From NCBI GenBank assembly GCA_016584305.1, contig JACEEZ010022505.1:1-64000 (forward strand): a stretch of 64,000 nucleotides of DNA. The letters are read 5' to 3'. The notes below the pieces were generated by a model. The model searched no databases. It was not told where the DNA came from and saw only the letters and a list, made by a program, of their open reading frames with translations. The first letter of the stretch is position 1. Every line of letters begins with the position of its first letter. Below are positions 11,301-23,430 of the stretch, piece after piece. The DNA is from Chionoecetes opilio. Taxonomy: Eukaryota > Arthropoda > Malacostraca > Decapoda > Majidae. The position numbers were made by a program, and so were the translations under genes.

Positions 11301-13480
11301 TAATTTGCACTTATAAGTAGCTTACATTACATTAAGCTATGAAATAGAAGAGTTAGAGGTTATTTATTGTGATATAACGGTATACTGCAAGCGTTTTTCA
11401 TAGTTTCTTGTAAACCGTAGCGTTATTGTATATATACAAGTAGTTTTACTTATCATATTGCTATAAAACCATAAAATGTAGTGTTTTCAATGATATTAGC
11501 TATTTATCGGTGATATATAGCTGTTTTCCTACAAATTGAAGTATAAAATCCTTTTTTTTAAATAATTTGCACCAATAAGAAGCTTACATTACATTAAGCT
11601 AATAAATAGAAGAGTAAGAGGTTATTTATTGTGATATAACGTAATATTGAAAGCGTTTTTCATAGTTTCTTGTAAACTGTAGCGCTATTGTATATATACA
11701 AGTAGTTTTACTTATCCTATTGCTATAAACCCATAAAATGTAGTGTTTTCAATGATATTAGCTATTTATCGGTGATATATAGCTGTTTTCCTACAAATTG
11801 AGGTATAAAATCCTCTTTTTAGAATAATTTGCACCTATAAGTAGCTTACATTACATTAACCTATTAAATAAAAGAGTAAGAGGTTATTTATTGTGATATA
11901 ACGGTATATTGCAAGCGTTTTTCATAGTTTCTTGTAAACTGTAGCGTTATTGTATATATACAAGTAGTTTTACTTATCCTAATGCTATAAACCCATAAAA
12001 TGTAGTGTTTTCAATTATATTAGCTATTTATCGGTGATATATAGCTGTTTTCCTACAAATTGAAGTATAAAATCTTCTTTTTCGAATAATTTGCACCTAT
12101 AAGTAGCTTACATTACATTAAGCTATTAAATAGAAGATAAGAGGTTATTTATTGGTGATATAACGGAATATTGCATGCGTTTTTCATAGTTTCTTGTAAA
12201 CCGTAGCGTTATTGTATATATACAAGTAGTTTTTCTTATCATATTGCTATAAAACCATAAAATGTAGTGTTTTCAATGATATTAGCTATTTATCGGTGAT
12301 ATATAGCTGTTTTCCTGCAAATTGAAGTATACAATCGTTTTTTTAGAATAATTTGCAAATATAAGTAGCTTACATTACATTAAGCTAATAAATAGAAAAG
12401 TAAGAGGTTATTTATTGTGGTATAACGGTATATTGCAAGCGTTTTTCATAGTTTCTTGTAAACTGTAGCGTTATTGTATATATACAAGTAGCTTTACTTA
12501 TCATATTGCTATAAACCCATAAAAGGTAGTGTTTTCAATGATATTAGCTATTTATCGGTGATATATAGCTGTTTTCCTACAAATTGAAGTATAAAATTCT
12601 TTTTTTTAGAATAATTTGCACCTATAAGTAGCTTACATTACATTAAGCTATTAAATAGAAGGGTAGGAGGTAATTTATTATGGTATAACGGTATATTGCA
12701 AGCGTTTTTCATAGTTTCTTGTAAACTGTAGCGTTATTGTATATATACAAGTAGTTTTACTTATCATATTGCTATAAACCCATAAAATGTAGTGTTTTCA
12801 ATGATATTAGCTATTTATCGGTGATATATAGCTGTTTTCCTACAAATTGAAGTATACAATCCTTTTTTAGAATAATTTGCACCATAAGTAGCTTACATTA
12901 CATTAAGCTAATAAATAGAAGAGTAAGAGGTTATTTATTGTGATATAACGGTATATTGCAAGCGTTTTTCATAGTTTCTTGTAAACTGTAGCGTTATTGT
13001 ATATATACAAGTAGTTTTACTTATCCTATTGCTATAAACCCATAAAATGTAGTGTTTTCAATGATATTAGCTATTTATCGGTGATATATAGCTGTTTTCC
13101 TACAAATTGAAGTATAAAATCCTCTTTTTAGAATAATTTGCACCTATAAGTAGCTTACATTACATTAAGCTATTAAATAGAAGAGTAAGAGGTTATTTAT
13201 TGTGATATAACGGTATATTGCAAGCGTTTTTCATAGTTTTTTTTAAACTGTAGCGTTATTGTATATATACAAGTAGTTTTACTTATCTATATTGCTATAA
13301 ACCATAAATGTAGTGTTTCATGATTTTAGCTATTTATCGTGATATATAGCTGTTTTCCTAAAATGAAGTATAAAATCCTCTTTTTAGAATAATTTGCACC
13401 TATAAGTAGCTTACATTACATTAAGCTATTAAATAGAAGAGTAGAGGTTATTTATTGTGATATAACGTATATTGCAAGCG
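8371..13480. repeat. Satellite segment 1, mostly clean
   Basis: About 19-20 monomers. Spacing is regular except about 9950-10900 and after about 13240, where single-base losses and run inflation appear. Variant monomers are already present: the F type (CTAATGC, CAATTATATT, TTTTTCGAATAA, AACCGTAGCG) at about 11970-12200 is followed by the G type (GCAAATATAAG, TTGTGGTATAACGG, TAGCTTTAC, AAAAGGTAGTG) at about 12340-12530. The H type (AAAATTCTTTT, GGTAGGAGG) follows at about 12590-12670. Confidence 0.9.
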
Positions 13481-16400
13481 TTTTTCATAGTTTTTCTAAA
13501 CTATAGCTTTTTTTTGTATATATAAAAGTAGTTTCCCTTTTTAATTTTTGCTATAAAAACCCAAAAAAATTTGTATTTGTTTTCAAGATTTTAGCTATTT
13601 ATCTGTAAATATAGCTTTTTTTCCTCCCAAAATTAAAAGAAAAATTTTTTTTTTTTTAGAATAATTTGCATTTAAAGTAAAAAAATTACTTAAGCTATTA
13701 AATAGAAGAGTAAGGGTTTTATTTTTTGTGATTTAACGGTATATTGAAAAGCTTTTTTCATGGTTTCTTGAAAAAGGTAGGGGTTATTGTATATATCAAG
13801 TATTTTTTACTTACCCTAATGCTAAAAACCCCCTAAAATGTAGTGTTTTAAATTTTTATACCCTTTTTTATCGGTGATATATGCTTTTTCCTAAAAATTG
13901 AAGTATAAAATCCTTTTTTTTCGAATAATTTCCCACCTATAATTTAGTTTACTTTACTTTAACCCTTTTAAAATAGGGGAGTAAGGGGTTATTTTTGTGA
14001 TATAACTGTATATTGAAAGGCTTTTTTTCTTTATTTTTGTAAACCGTAGCTTTTTTGTAATTTTACAAGTAGTTTTACTTATCATATTGCTAAAAAACCT
14101 TAAAATGTAGTTTTTTAAATGATATTAGCTTTTTTACCCGGTGATAATGCGTTTTCCTACAAATTGAGGTATCAACCCTTTTTTTAGAATTTTTTGAAAA
14201 ATAAAAAGTGTTTACTTTGCATTAAGCAATAAATAAAAAAGTAAAAGGTTATTTATTGTGGTAAAAACGGTAATTTGCAAGCTTTTTTTCTTTAGTTTTT
14301 TTGGGAAAACTGTAGCTTTTATTGTATTATCAATTAGTTTTTACTTATCATTTTGGGCTAAAAACCCCCATAAAAGGTAGTTTTTTTCAATGATATTAGC
14401 TATTTATGGGTGAATATAGCTTTTTTCCTAAAAATTAATAGTAAAAAAATTTTTTTTTTTAAAATTAATTTGCACCTATAAGTACTTACTTTAAAAATTA
14501 AATTATTAAATAGAAGGTAGGGGGGTTATTTATTGTGATATAAGGGTATATTCAAGATTTTTTTAGTTTCTTTTTAAACCTGTAGCTTTTTATTGTATTA
14601 TACAAGTATTTTTATTTTATCATATTGGTAAAAAAACCCATAAATGTGTGTTTTAAATGATATTAGCTTTTTTAATGGGTTTGATATATAGTTTTTTTTC
14701 CCCTCCCTTTTTTAAAATTTAAAATCCTTTTTTTAAAAATAATTTTCCCACCTATAAGAGCTTACATTCCCTTAGCTATTAAATGAAGAGTAAGGGGTTT
14801 TATTTTTTTGTGATATAAGGGGTTATTGAAAAGGTTTTTCATGGGTTTTTTTCTAAACTGTAGCTTTTGTATATTTTTTACAATATTTTTTACTTACTAT
14901 ATTGCTAAAAATCCATAAAATGTGGGTTTTTCAATGATTTTAGCTAGTTATCAGGATATATGGGCTTTTTTTCCTAAAAAATTGAAGTATAAAAACCCCC
15001 TTTTTTTTAAGAAAAAATTTGAAACCATAAGTACCCTTACATTACATTAAGCTATTTAAATAGAAAAAGTAAGGGGTTTATTTTTTGTGATATAACATAT
15101 ATTGAAAGGGTTTTTTTTCATATTTTTCTTGAAAAACTGTACCGTTTTTGTTATATCCCGGTATTTTTTACTTATCAATTGCTTTTAAACCCCCAAAAAT
15201 GTAGTGTTTTTCAATGATTTTTCCCTATTTATCGGTGATATATAGCTTTTTTCCCTTTAAAAAATTGAAGTATACAACCTATTTTTGAAAAAATTTGCAC
15301 CAAAAGTAGCTATCTTTAACTTTAAAGCTAATAAAAGAAGAGTGGGAGGTTATTTATTGTGATAAAACGGTATTTGCAAGCTTTTTTTTCATATTTTTTA
15401 ATGAAAAACTGTAGCGTTATTGTTATATACAAGTAGTTTTACTTATCCTATTGCTAAAAACCCCAAAAAATGAAAGTTTTTTTAAATGTATTAGCTTTTA
15501 AATGGGTGATATATAGTTTTTTCCTACAAATTGAAGTAAAAAAATTCCTTTTTTAGAAAAATTTTCCCACCTATAAGTAGTTTAATTCATTAAGCTATTA
15601 AAAAAAAGGGAGTAAGGGGTTATTTTTGTGTTTAAAAGGGTTTAATTTTGGGCCAATTTTTTTTTCATATTTTTCTTTTTAAAACTATAGCGTTTTTTGA
15701 ATATATCAAGTATTTTTTACTTTTTAAATATTCCCTATAAACCCAAAAAATGTAGTTTTTTTCAATGATTTGAGCTATTTATCTGTAAAAATAGTTGTTT
15801 TCCTACAAATTGAAGTAAAAAAACCCTTTTTTTTTTAGAAAAAATTTTTCCTTTTTAAGTCCCCTTTTATTACATTAAGTTTTTAAAATAGAAGATAAGA
15901 GGTTATTTTTGTGATTATAACGGTATATTGGGGGGCAAAGCGTTTTTCATAGTTTCTTAAAAAATTTGTGGGCCGTTTTGTATTATACAAGTATTTTTTA
16001 TTATCCTAATGCTATAAACCCCCTAATATGTAGTTTTTTAAATTTATATTACTATTTATCGGGTATATAGCTTTTTTCCTACAAATTGAAGAAAAAAAAT
16101 CCTTTTTTTAAAGAAAAATTTGCACTTATAAGTAGTTTTCATTACTTTAAAGGGCTTTTAAAAATAAAAGGTAAGAGGTTATTTATTGTGTTAACGGTAT
16201 TTGGGCCAAGCTTTTTTCATAGTTTCTTGAAAAACCCGTAGCGTTTTGTATATTTTACAAGTATTTTTACTTTCATATTCCCTAAAAAAACCATAAAATT
16301 AGTGTTTTAAAATGATATTAGCTATTTATCGGTGTATTAGTGTTTTCCTAAAAATTTTGAAGTATAAAAACCTTTTTTTAGAATAATTTGCCTTAAAAGT

Positions 16401-18784
16401 AGCTTACATTAAAATTAAGCTAATAAAGAAGAGTAAGGGGTTTTTTTTTATTGTGATAAAACGTAATATTGAAAGGTTTTTTTCATAGTTTCTTGAAAAC
16501 TGTAGCTTTATTGTATATATACAAGTATTTTACTTATCCTATTGCTAAAAAACCCCTTAAAATGTATTTTTTTTTCAATGATATTAGCTTTTTCGGTGTA
16601 TATGTGTTTCCCACAAATTGAGGTAAAAAAATTTCCTTTTTTTAGAATAATTTTTACCTATAATTAGCTTACTTACATTAAGCTTTTAAAATAAAAGAGA
16701 AAGAGGTATTTATTGTGATAAAAACGGTATATTGCAAGCGTTTTTTCATATTTTTCTTGTAAACTGTACGTTTTTGTTTTAATACAAGTAGTTTTACTTA
16801 AATTTCCCTATAAACCCATAAAAGTAGTGTTTTCAATGTTTTTTAGCTAGTTTCCTGTGATATATAGCTTTTTTTCCTACAAATTGAAGTATAAAATCCT
16901 TTTTTTAAATAATTTGCCCCTATAAGTAGCAAAACTTTTACATTAAGCTTTAAAATAGAAGATTTAAAAGGTTATTTATTGTGATAAAAGGGGATTTGCA
17001 AGCGTTTTTCATATTTTTCTTGTAAACGTGGCGTTTTGTATAATCAAGTATTTTTTTCCTTATCCTAATGCTAAAAAAACCCTTTAAAATGTAGTGTTTT
17101 CAATTATTTTAGCTATTTATCGGGGGATATTTTCTTTTTTTCCTAAAAATTGAAGATAAAATCCTTTTTTCGAATAATTTGCACCTTTTAAGTAGTTTAC
17201 ATTACATTAAGCTTTTAAAATAGAGGAGTAAGAGGTTATTTATTGTGATTTTAACGGTTATTGAAAAGCTTTTTTTAATATTTTTTCTTGTAAACCGAAA
17301 GCTTTATTGTAATATTACAAGTTTTTTTAACCCTTTCCCTATAAAACCAAAAAATGTAGTGTTTTCAATGATATTAGCTATTTATCGGTGATTATAGCTG
17401 TTTTCCTAAAAAATTGAGGTATAAAATCCTTTTTTTTAAGAATAATTTGCAAATAAAAAGTAGTTTAAAATTTTTGCATTGCTAATTAAAAAAAAGAAAA
17501 GGGGTTTTATTTATTGGGGTATAACGGTATTTTGAAAAACCGTTTTTTCATAGTTTTTTGAAAACTGTAGCTTATTGAAATATATAAAATTTAATTTACT
17601 TACCCATATTGCATAAACCAAAAAAAGGTAGTTTTTTCCCCATGATATTAGCTATTTACCCGGTGATATATAGCTGTTTTCCTAAAATTTTGAAATAAAA
17701 TTTTTTTTTTTTTTTGAATAATTGAAACCTATAGGTAGCGTACTTTACATTAAGCTATTAAAATAGAAGAGTAGGATTTTTATTTTTTTGTAAAATAAAA
17801 ACGGTATTTTCAAGCATTTTTTCAAGTTTTTTGGAAAAACTGTAGCGTTATTTTAAAATTACAAGTAGTTTTACTTATCATTTTGTTTAAAAAACCCATA
17901 AAATGAGTGTTTTAAAATGATATTAGCTATTTTTTCGGTGATATATAGCTTTTTTCCTAAAATTGAAGAATACAATCCTTTTTTGGGGGGAATAATTTGC
18001 CCCTTAATTAGCTTACATTACATTAAGCTAAAATAAAAGAGAAGAGGTTTTTTATTGGATATAACGGTAATTGCAAGCGTTTTTCATATTTTTTCTTTTT
18101 AAACTGTAGCTTTATTGTATATATACAAGTATTTTTACTTATTATATTGCTATAAAAACCCAAAAAATGTGTGTTTTCAAGATTTTGGGTTATTTTAGTG
18201 ATATTACTTTTTTTCCCTAAAAATTTAAAAGGATAGAATCCTCTTTTTGGAAATAATTTTGCACCTTTTAGTGTTTAAAAATTATATTAAGCTATTAAGA
18301 AAAAGGTAAGAGGTTATTTATTGTGATATAAACGGTATTTGAAAGCGTTTTTCAAATTTTTTCTTTCTAAACTGAAAAGCGTTTTTTGTATTTTTATCCC
18401 AAGTATTTTTAAACCTATATATTGCTAAAAACCCAAAAAAAGGGTAGTGTTTTTAATGTTTTAAAGGTATTTTTCGGTGAATTGCTTTTTTCCCCTAAAA
18501 AATTAAAGTATAAAACCCCTTTTTTTAGAATAATTTGAAACCTATAAGTAGCTTCCCTTAACATTAAGCTAAAAAAATAGAAGATTGAGGTTTTTTTATT
18601 GTAAATATAACTGTATATTGCAAGCGTTTTTAAAGGGTTTCTTGAAAACTGTAGCGTTATTGTATATATAAAAAGTTTTTTACTTATCCTATTGCTTTTA
18701 AACCCCAAAAAATGTGGGTTTTTTTCCCAATGATTTTAGCTTTTATCAGTGAAGATTTTTTTTTTCTTCTACAAATTGAAGTAA
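13481..18784. repeat. Satellite segment 2, homopolymer-corrupted
   Basis: The monomers remain in register at about 261 bp, but single G and C bases beside T or A runs are replaced by longer runs (AGCGTTTTT becoming AGCTTTTTTT, ACCCATAAAA becoming ACCCCAAAAAA). Variant classes can still be followed: F then G at about 13810/14200 and about 17065/17450. A T-type monomer lies at about 18271, just before the first insert. The minus-strand open frame at 18415-18708 is a by-product of the satellite. Confidence 0.9.
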
Positions 18785-19368
18785 TTTCTTTAAAAGGGTA
18801 GCTAAATATTTTTTATTTTTGCAAACAACTAAAATTTTTAAAAAATTTAAAATAGCAAAAAATATGTATTTATAAAAGAAATTTGATATAAATTTTTAAT
18901 TTTAAAAAACCCAATTTTTTTTTAAAGTTTTTTAATGTATTTTTGAAAGGCTAAAAAAATTGTGAAATTTAAAAATTTTTCACACTTTAACAACAATTTT
19001 TAACATTTTTATGAGCTACAAATAGGGTTTTTTTCATGAAATTTAGGATCATTTTTTAATTTTTAAAAAACAACGTTTTTTCAAGTTTTTTAATGTATTT
19101 TTAAAAGCTAAAAAATGTCGAAATTTGACATTTTTCCCGCACTTTTACAAACTAAAATTTTACAATATTTGAGTTTAAAAATTGTTTTTTGTCATGAAAT
19201 TTATTTTCCAATTTTATTTTTAAAAAAAACTTTTTTTTCAAGTGTTTTAATGTATTTATAAAGGGGAAAAAAAATGTCGAAAATTGACATTTTTTACCCC
19301 CTTTCTTTGATAGAGAAATTCAAAATTTTGATTATAGTTGTTTTGTTAAAAAATTGCTATTTTAAACT
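18785..19368. repeat. Array insert A, built of about 157 bp tandem units
   Basis: Non-satellite sequence breaks a monomer just after ACAAATTGAAGT and the array resumes at the AAGCTA position. About 50 bp of monomer is therefore replaced by about 585 bp. Inside, GCTAAAAAAT-type units start at about 18950, 19107 and 19264 (period 157) after a partial first unit. Each holds CATGAAATTTA, a GATCA/TATCA-like step, AAAAACAA(AC)GTTTTTTCAAG, TTTTAATGTATTT and ATGTCGAAATTGACAT. No open frame of note. It is homologous to 34190-34769 and 47362-47967. Confidence 0.9.
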
Positions 19369-19515
19369 ACTGTAAGCTATAATGGATTTGGGAGACTCTA
19401 TATTGTGATTCAATTGTATATTATACGTGTTTTTCATAGTTTCTTCTTAATTGTGGTGTTATATCATTAATAGAAGGTATTTACCTGATGATAATGCATT
19501 ATACCCTCAAAATGT
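19369..19515. repeat. Diverged satellite half-monomer after insert A
   Basis: The sequence TATTGTGATTCAATTGTATA, CGTGTTTTTCATAGTTTCTT, CTTAATTGTGGTGTTATATC and so on aligns with the second half of the monomer but is far more diverged than any clean neighbour. The same diverged half follows inserts B and C (34770-34925 and about 47968-48130), so it belongs to the inserted module. Confidence 0.85.
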
Positions 19516-22500
19516 ATTCTTTTCAATGATTTTAGCTAGTTATCGGTGATATATAGCTGTTTTCCTACAATTTGAAGTATACAATCCTTTTTTTAGAATA
19601 ATTTGCACCTATAAAGTAGCTTACATTACATTAAGCTAATAAATAGAAGAGTAAGAGGTTATTTATTGTGATATAACGGTATATTGCAAGCGTTTTTCAT
19701 AGTTTCTTGTAAACTGTAGCGTTATTGTATATATACAAGTAGTTTTACTTATCATATTGCTATAAACCCATAAAATGTAGTGTTTTCAATGATATTAGCT
19801 ATTTATCGGTGATATATAGCTGTTTTCCTACAAATTGATGTATTAAATCCTCTTTTTAGAATAATTTGCACCCATAAGTAGCTTACATTACATTAAGCTA
19901 TTAAATAAAAGAGTAAGAGGTTATTTATTGTGATATAACGGTATATTGCAAGCGTTTTTCATAGTTTCTTGTAAACTGTAGCGTTATTGTATATATACAA
20001 GTAGTTTTACTTATCATATTGCTATAAACCCATAAAATGTAGTGTTTTCAATGATATTAGCTATTTATCGGTGATATATAGCTGTTTTCCTACAAATTGA
20101 AGTATACAATCCTTTTTTTAGAATAATTTGCACCTATAAGTAGCTTACATTACATTAAGCTAATAAATAGAAGAGTAAGAGGTTATTTATTGTGATATAA
20201 CGGTATATTGCAAGCGTTTTTCATAGTTTCTTGTAAACTGTAGCGTTATTGTATATATACAAGTAGTTTTACTTATCATATTGCTATAAACCCATAAAAT
20301 GTAGTGTCTTCAATGATTTTAGTTAGTTATCAGTGATATATAGCTATTTTCCTACAAATTGAAGTATAGAATCCTCTTTTTAGAATAATTTGCACCTATT
20401 AGTAGCTTAAATTATATTAAGCTATTAAAGAGAAGAGTAAGAGGTTATTTATTGTGATATAACGGTATATTGCAAGCCATTTTCATAGTTTCTTCTAAAC
20501 TGTAGCGTTATTGTATATATACAAGTAGTTTTACCTATCATATTGCTATAAACCCATAAAATGTAGTGTTTTTAATGATATTAGTTATTTATCGGTGATA
20601 TATAGCTGTTTTCCTACAAATTGAAGTATACAATCCTTTTTTTAGAATAATTTGCACCTATAAGTAGCTTACATTACATTAGCTATTAAATAGAAAAGTA
20701 AGAGGTTATTTATTGTGATATAACGGTATATTGCAAGCGTTTTTCATAGTTTGTTCTAAACTGTAGCGTTATTGTATATATACAAGTAGTTTTACTTACT
20801 ATATTGCTATAAATCCATAAAATGTAGTGTTTTCAATGATTTTAGCTCGTTATCAGTGATATATAGCTGTTTTCCTACAAATTGAAGTATAAAATCCTCT
20901 TTTTAGAATAATTTGCACCTATAAGTAGCTTACATTACATTAAGCTATTAAATAGAAGAGTAAGAGGTTATTTATTGTGATATAACGGTATATTGCAAGC
21001 GTTTTCATAGTTTCTTGTAAACTGTAGCGTTATTGTATATATACAAGTAGTTTTACTTATCATATTGCTATAAACCCATAAAATGTAGTGTTTTCAATGA
21101 TATTAGCTATTTATCGGTGATATATAGCTGTTTTCCTACAAATTGAAGTATACAATCCTATTTTTGAATAATTTGCACCAATAAGTAGCTTACATTAAGC
21201 TAATAAATAGAAGAGTAGGAGGTTATTTATTGTGATATAACGGTATATTGCAAGCGTTTTTCATAGTTTAATGTAAACTGTAGCGTTATTGTATATATAC
21301 AAGTAGTTTTACTTATCCTATTGCTATAAACATAACCCATAAAATGTAATGTTTTCAATGATTTTAGCTAGTTATCTGTGATATATAGCTGTTTTCCTAC
21401 AAATTGAAGTATAAAATCCTTTTTTTAGAATAATTTGCACCTATAAGTAGCTAACATTACATTAAGCTATTAAATAGAAGAGTAAGAGGTTATTTATTGT
21501 GATATAACGGTATATTGCAAGCGTTTTTCATAGTTTCTTGTAAACTGTAGCGTTATTGTATATATACAAGTAGTTTTACTTATCCTATTGCTATAAACCC
21601 ATAACATGTAGTGTTTTCAATGATATTAGCTATTTATCGGTGATATATTGCTGTTTTCCTACAAATTGAAGTATAAAATCCTCTTTTTAGAATAATTTGC
21701 ACCTATAAGTAGCTTACATTACATTAAGCTATTAAATAGAAGAGTAAGAGGTTATTTATTGTGATATAACGGTATATTGCAAGCGTTTTTCATAGTTTCT
21801 TGTAAACTGTAGTGTTATTGTATATATACAAGTAGTTTTACTTATTATATTGCTATAAACCCATAAAATGTAGTGTTTTCAATGATTTTAGTTAGTTATC
21901 AGTGATATATAGCTATTTTCCTACAAATTGAAATATACAATCCTTTTTTTAGAATAATTTGCACCTATTAGTAGCTTAAATTATATTAAGCTATTAAAGA
22001 GAAGAGTAAGAGGTTATTTATTGTGATATAACGGTATATTGCAAGCGTTTTTCATAGTTTCTTGTAAACTGTAGCGTTATTGTATATATACAAGTAGCTT
22101 TACTTATCATATTGCTATAAACCCATAGAAGGTAGTGTTTTCCATGATATTAGCTATTTATCGGTGATATATAGCTGTTTTCCTACAAATTGAAGTATAA
22201 AATTCTTTTTTTTAGAATAATTTGCCCCTATAAGTAGCTTACATTACATTAAGCTAATAAGTAGAAGAGTAAGAGGTTATTTATTGTGATATAACGGTAT
22301 ATTGCAAGCGTTTTTAATAGTTTCTTGTAAACTGTAGCGTTATTGTATATATACAAGTAGTTTTACTTATTATATTGCTATAAACCCATAAAATGTAGTG
22401 TTTTCAATGATATTAGCTATTTATCGGTGATATATAGCTGTTTTCCTACATATTGAAGTATAAAATCCTCTTTTTAGAATAATTTGCACCTATAAGTAGC

Positions 22501-23430
22501 TTACATTACATTAGCTATTAAATAGAAAATAAGAGGTTATTTATTGTGATATAACGGTATATTGCAAGCGTTTTTCATAGTTTGTTCTAAACTGTAGCGT
22601 TATTGTATATATACAAGTAGTTTTACTTACTATATTGCTATAAATCCATAAAAAGTAGTGTTTTCAATGATTTTAGCTCGTTATCAGTGATATATAGCTG
22701 TTTTCCTACAAATTGAAGTATAAAATCCTCTTTTTAGAATAATTTGCACCTATAAGTAGCTTACATTACATTAAGCTATTAAATAGAAGAGTAAGAGGTT
22801 ATTTATTGTGATATAACGGTATATTGCAAGCGTTTTCATAGTTTCTTGTAAACTGTAGCGTTATTGTATATATACAAGTAGTTTTACTTATCATATTGCT
22901 ATAAACCCATAAAATGTAGTGTTTTCAATGATATTAGCTATTTATCGGTGATATATAGCTGTTTTCCTACAAATTGAAGTATAAAATCCTCTTTTTAGAA
23001 TAATTTGCACCTATAAGTAGCTTACATTACATTAAGCTAATAAATAAAAGAGTAAGAGGTTATTTATTGTGATATAACGGTATATTGCAAGCGTTTTTCA
23101 TAGTTTCTTCTAAACTGTAGCGTTATTGTATATATACAAGTAGTTTTACTTATTATATTGCTATAAACCCATAAAATGTAGTGTTTTCAATGATTTTATC
23201 TAGTTATCTGTGATATATAGCTGTTTTCCTACAAATTGAAGTATAAAATCCTTTTTTTAGAATAATTTGCACCTATAAGTAGCTTACATTACATTAAGCT
23301 ATTAAATAGAAGAGTAGGAGGTTATTTATTATAATATAACGGTATATTGCAAGCATTTTTCATAGTTTCTTGTAAACTGTAGCGTTATTGTATATATACA
23401 AGTAGTTTTACTTATTATATTGCTATAAAC
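19516..23430. repeat. Satellite segment 3, clean
   Basis: About 15 well-preserved monomers suitable for a consensus. Variant markers: ACAATTTGAAG in the first monomer after the insert, and a T type at about 20400-20590 (TTAAATTATATTAAGCT, AAAGAGAAGAG, TTTTACCTATC, GTGTTTTTAATG). A K cassette runs from 20752 (TTGTTCTAAACTG, then GCTCGTTATCAG, CCTATTTTTGAATAA with CACCAATAAG, then TTTAATGTAAACTG near 21265). A partial T type is at about 21890-22000 and the start of a K type at 22572. Confidence 0.95.
20033..20294. repeat. Representative clean monomer (262 bp)
   Basis: This is a reference copy from a clean patch, counted from TAAAATGTAG to the base before the next TAAAATGTAG. It holds three dyads: AGCTAT/ATAGCT with a 13-base gap (20059-20083), AGCTTA/TAAGCT with an 8-base loop (20142-20161), and the perfect 14-bp palindrome TTGTATATATACAA (20249-20262). 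Confidence 0.95.
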
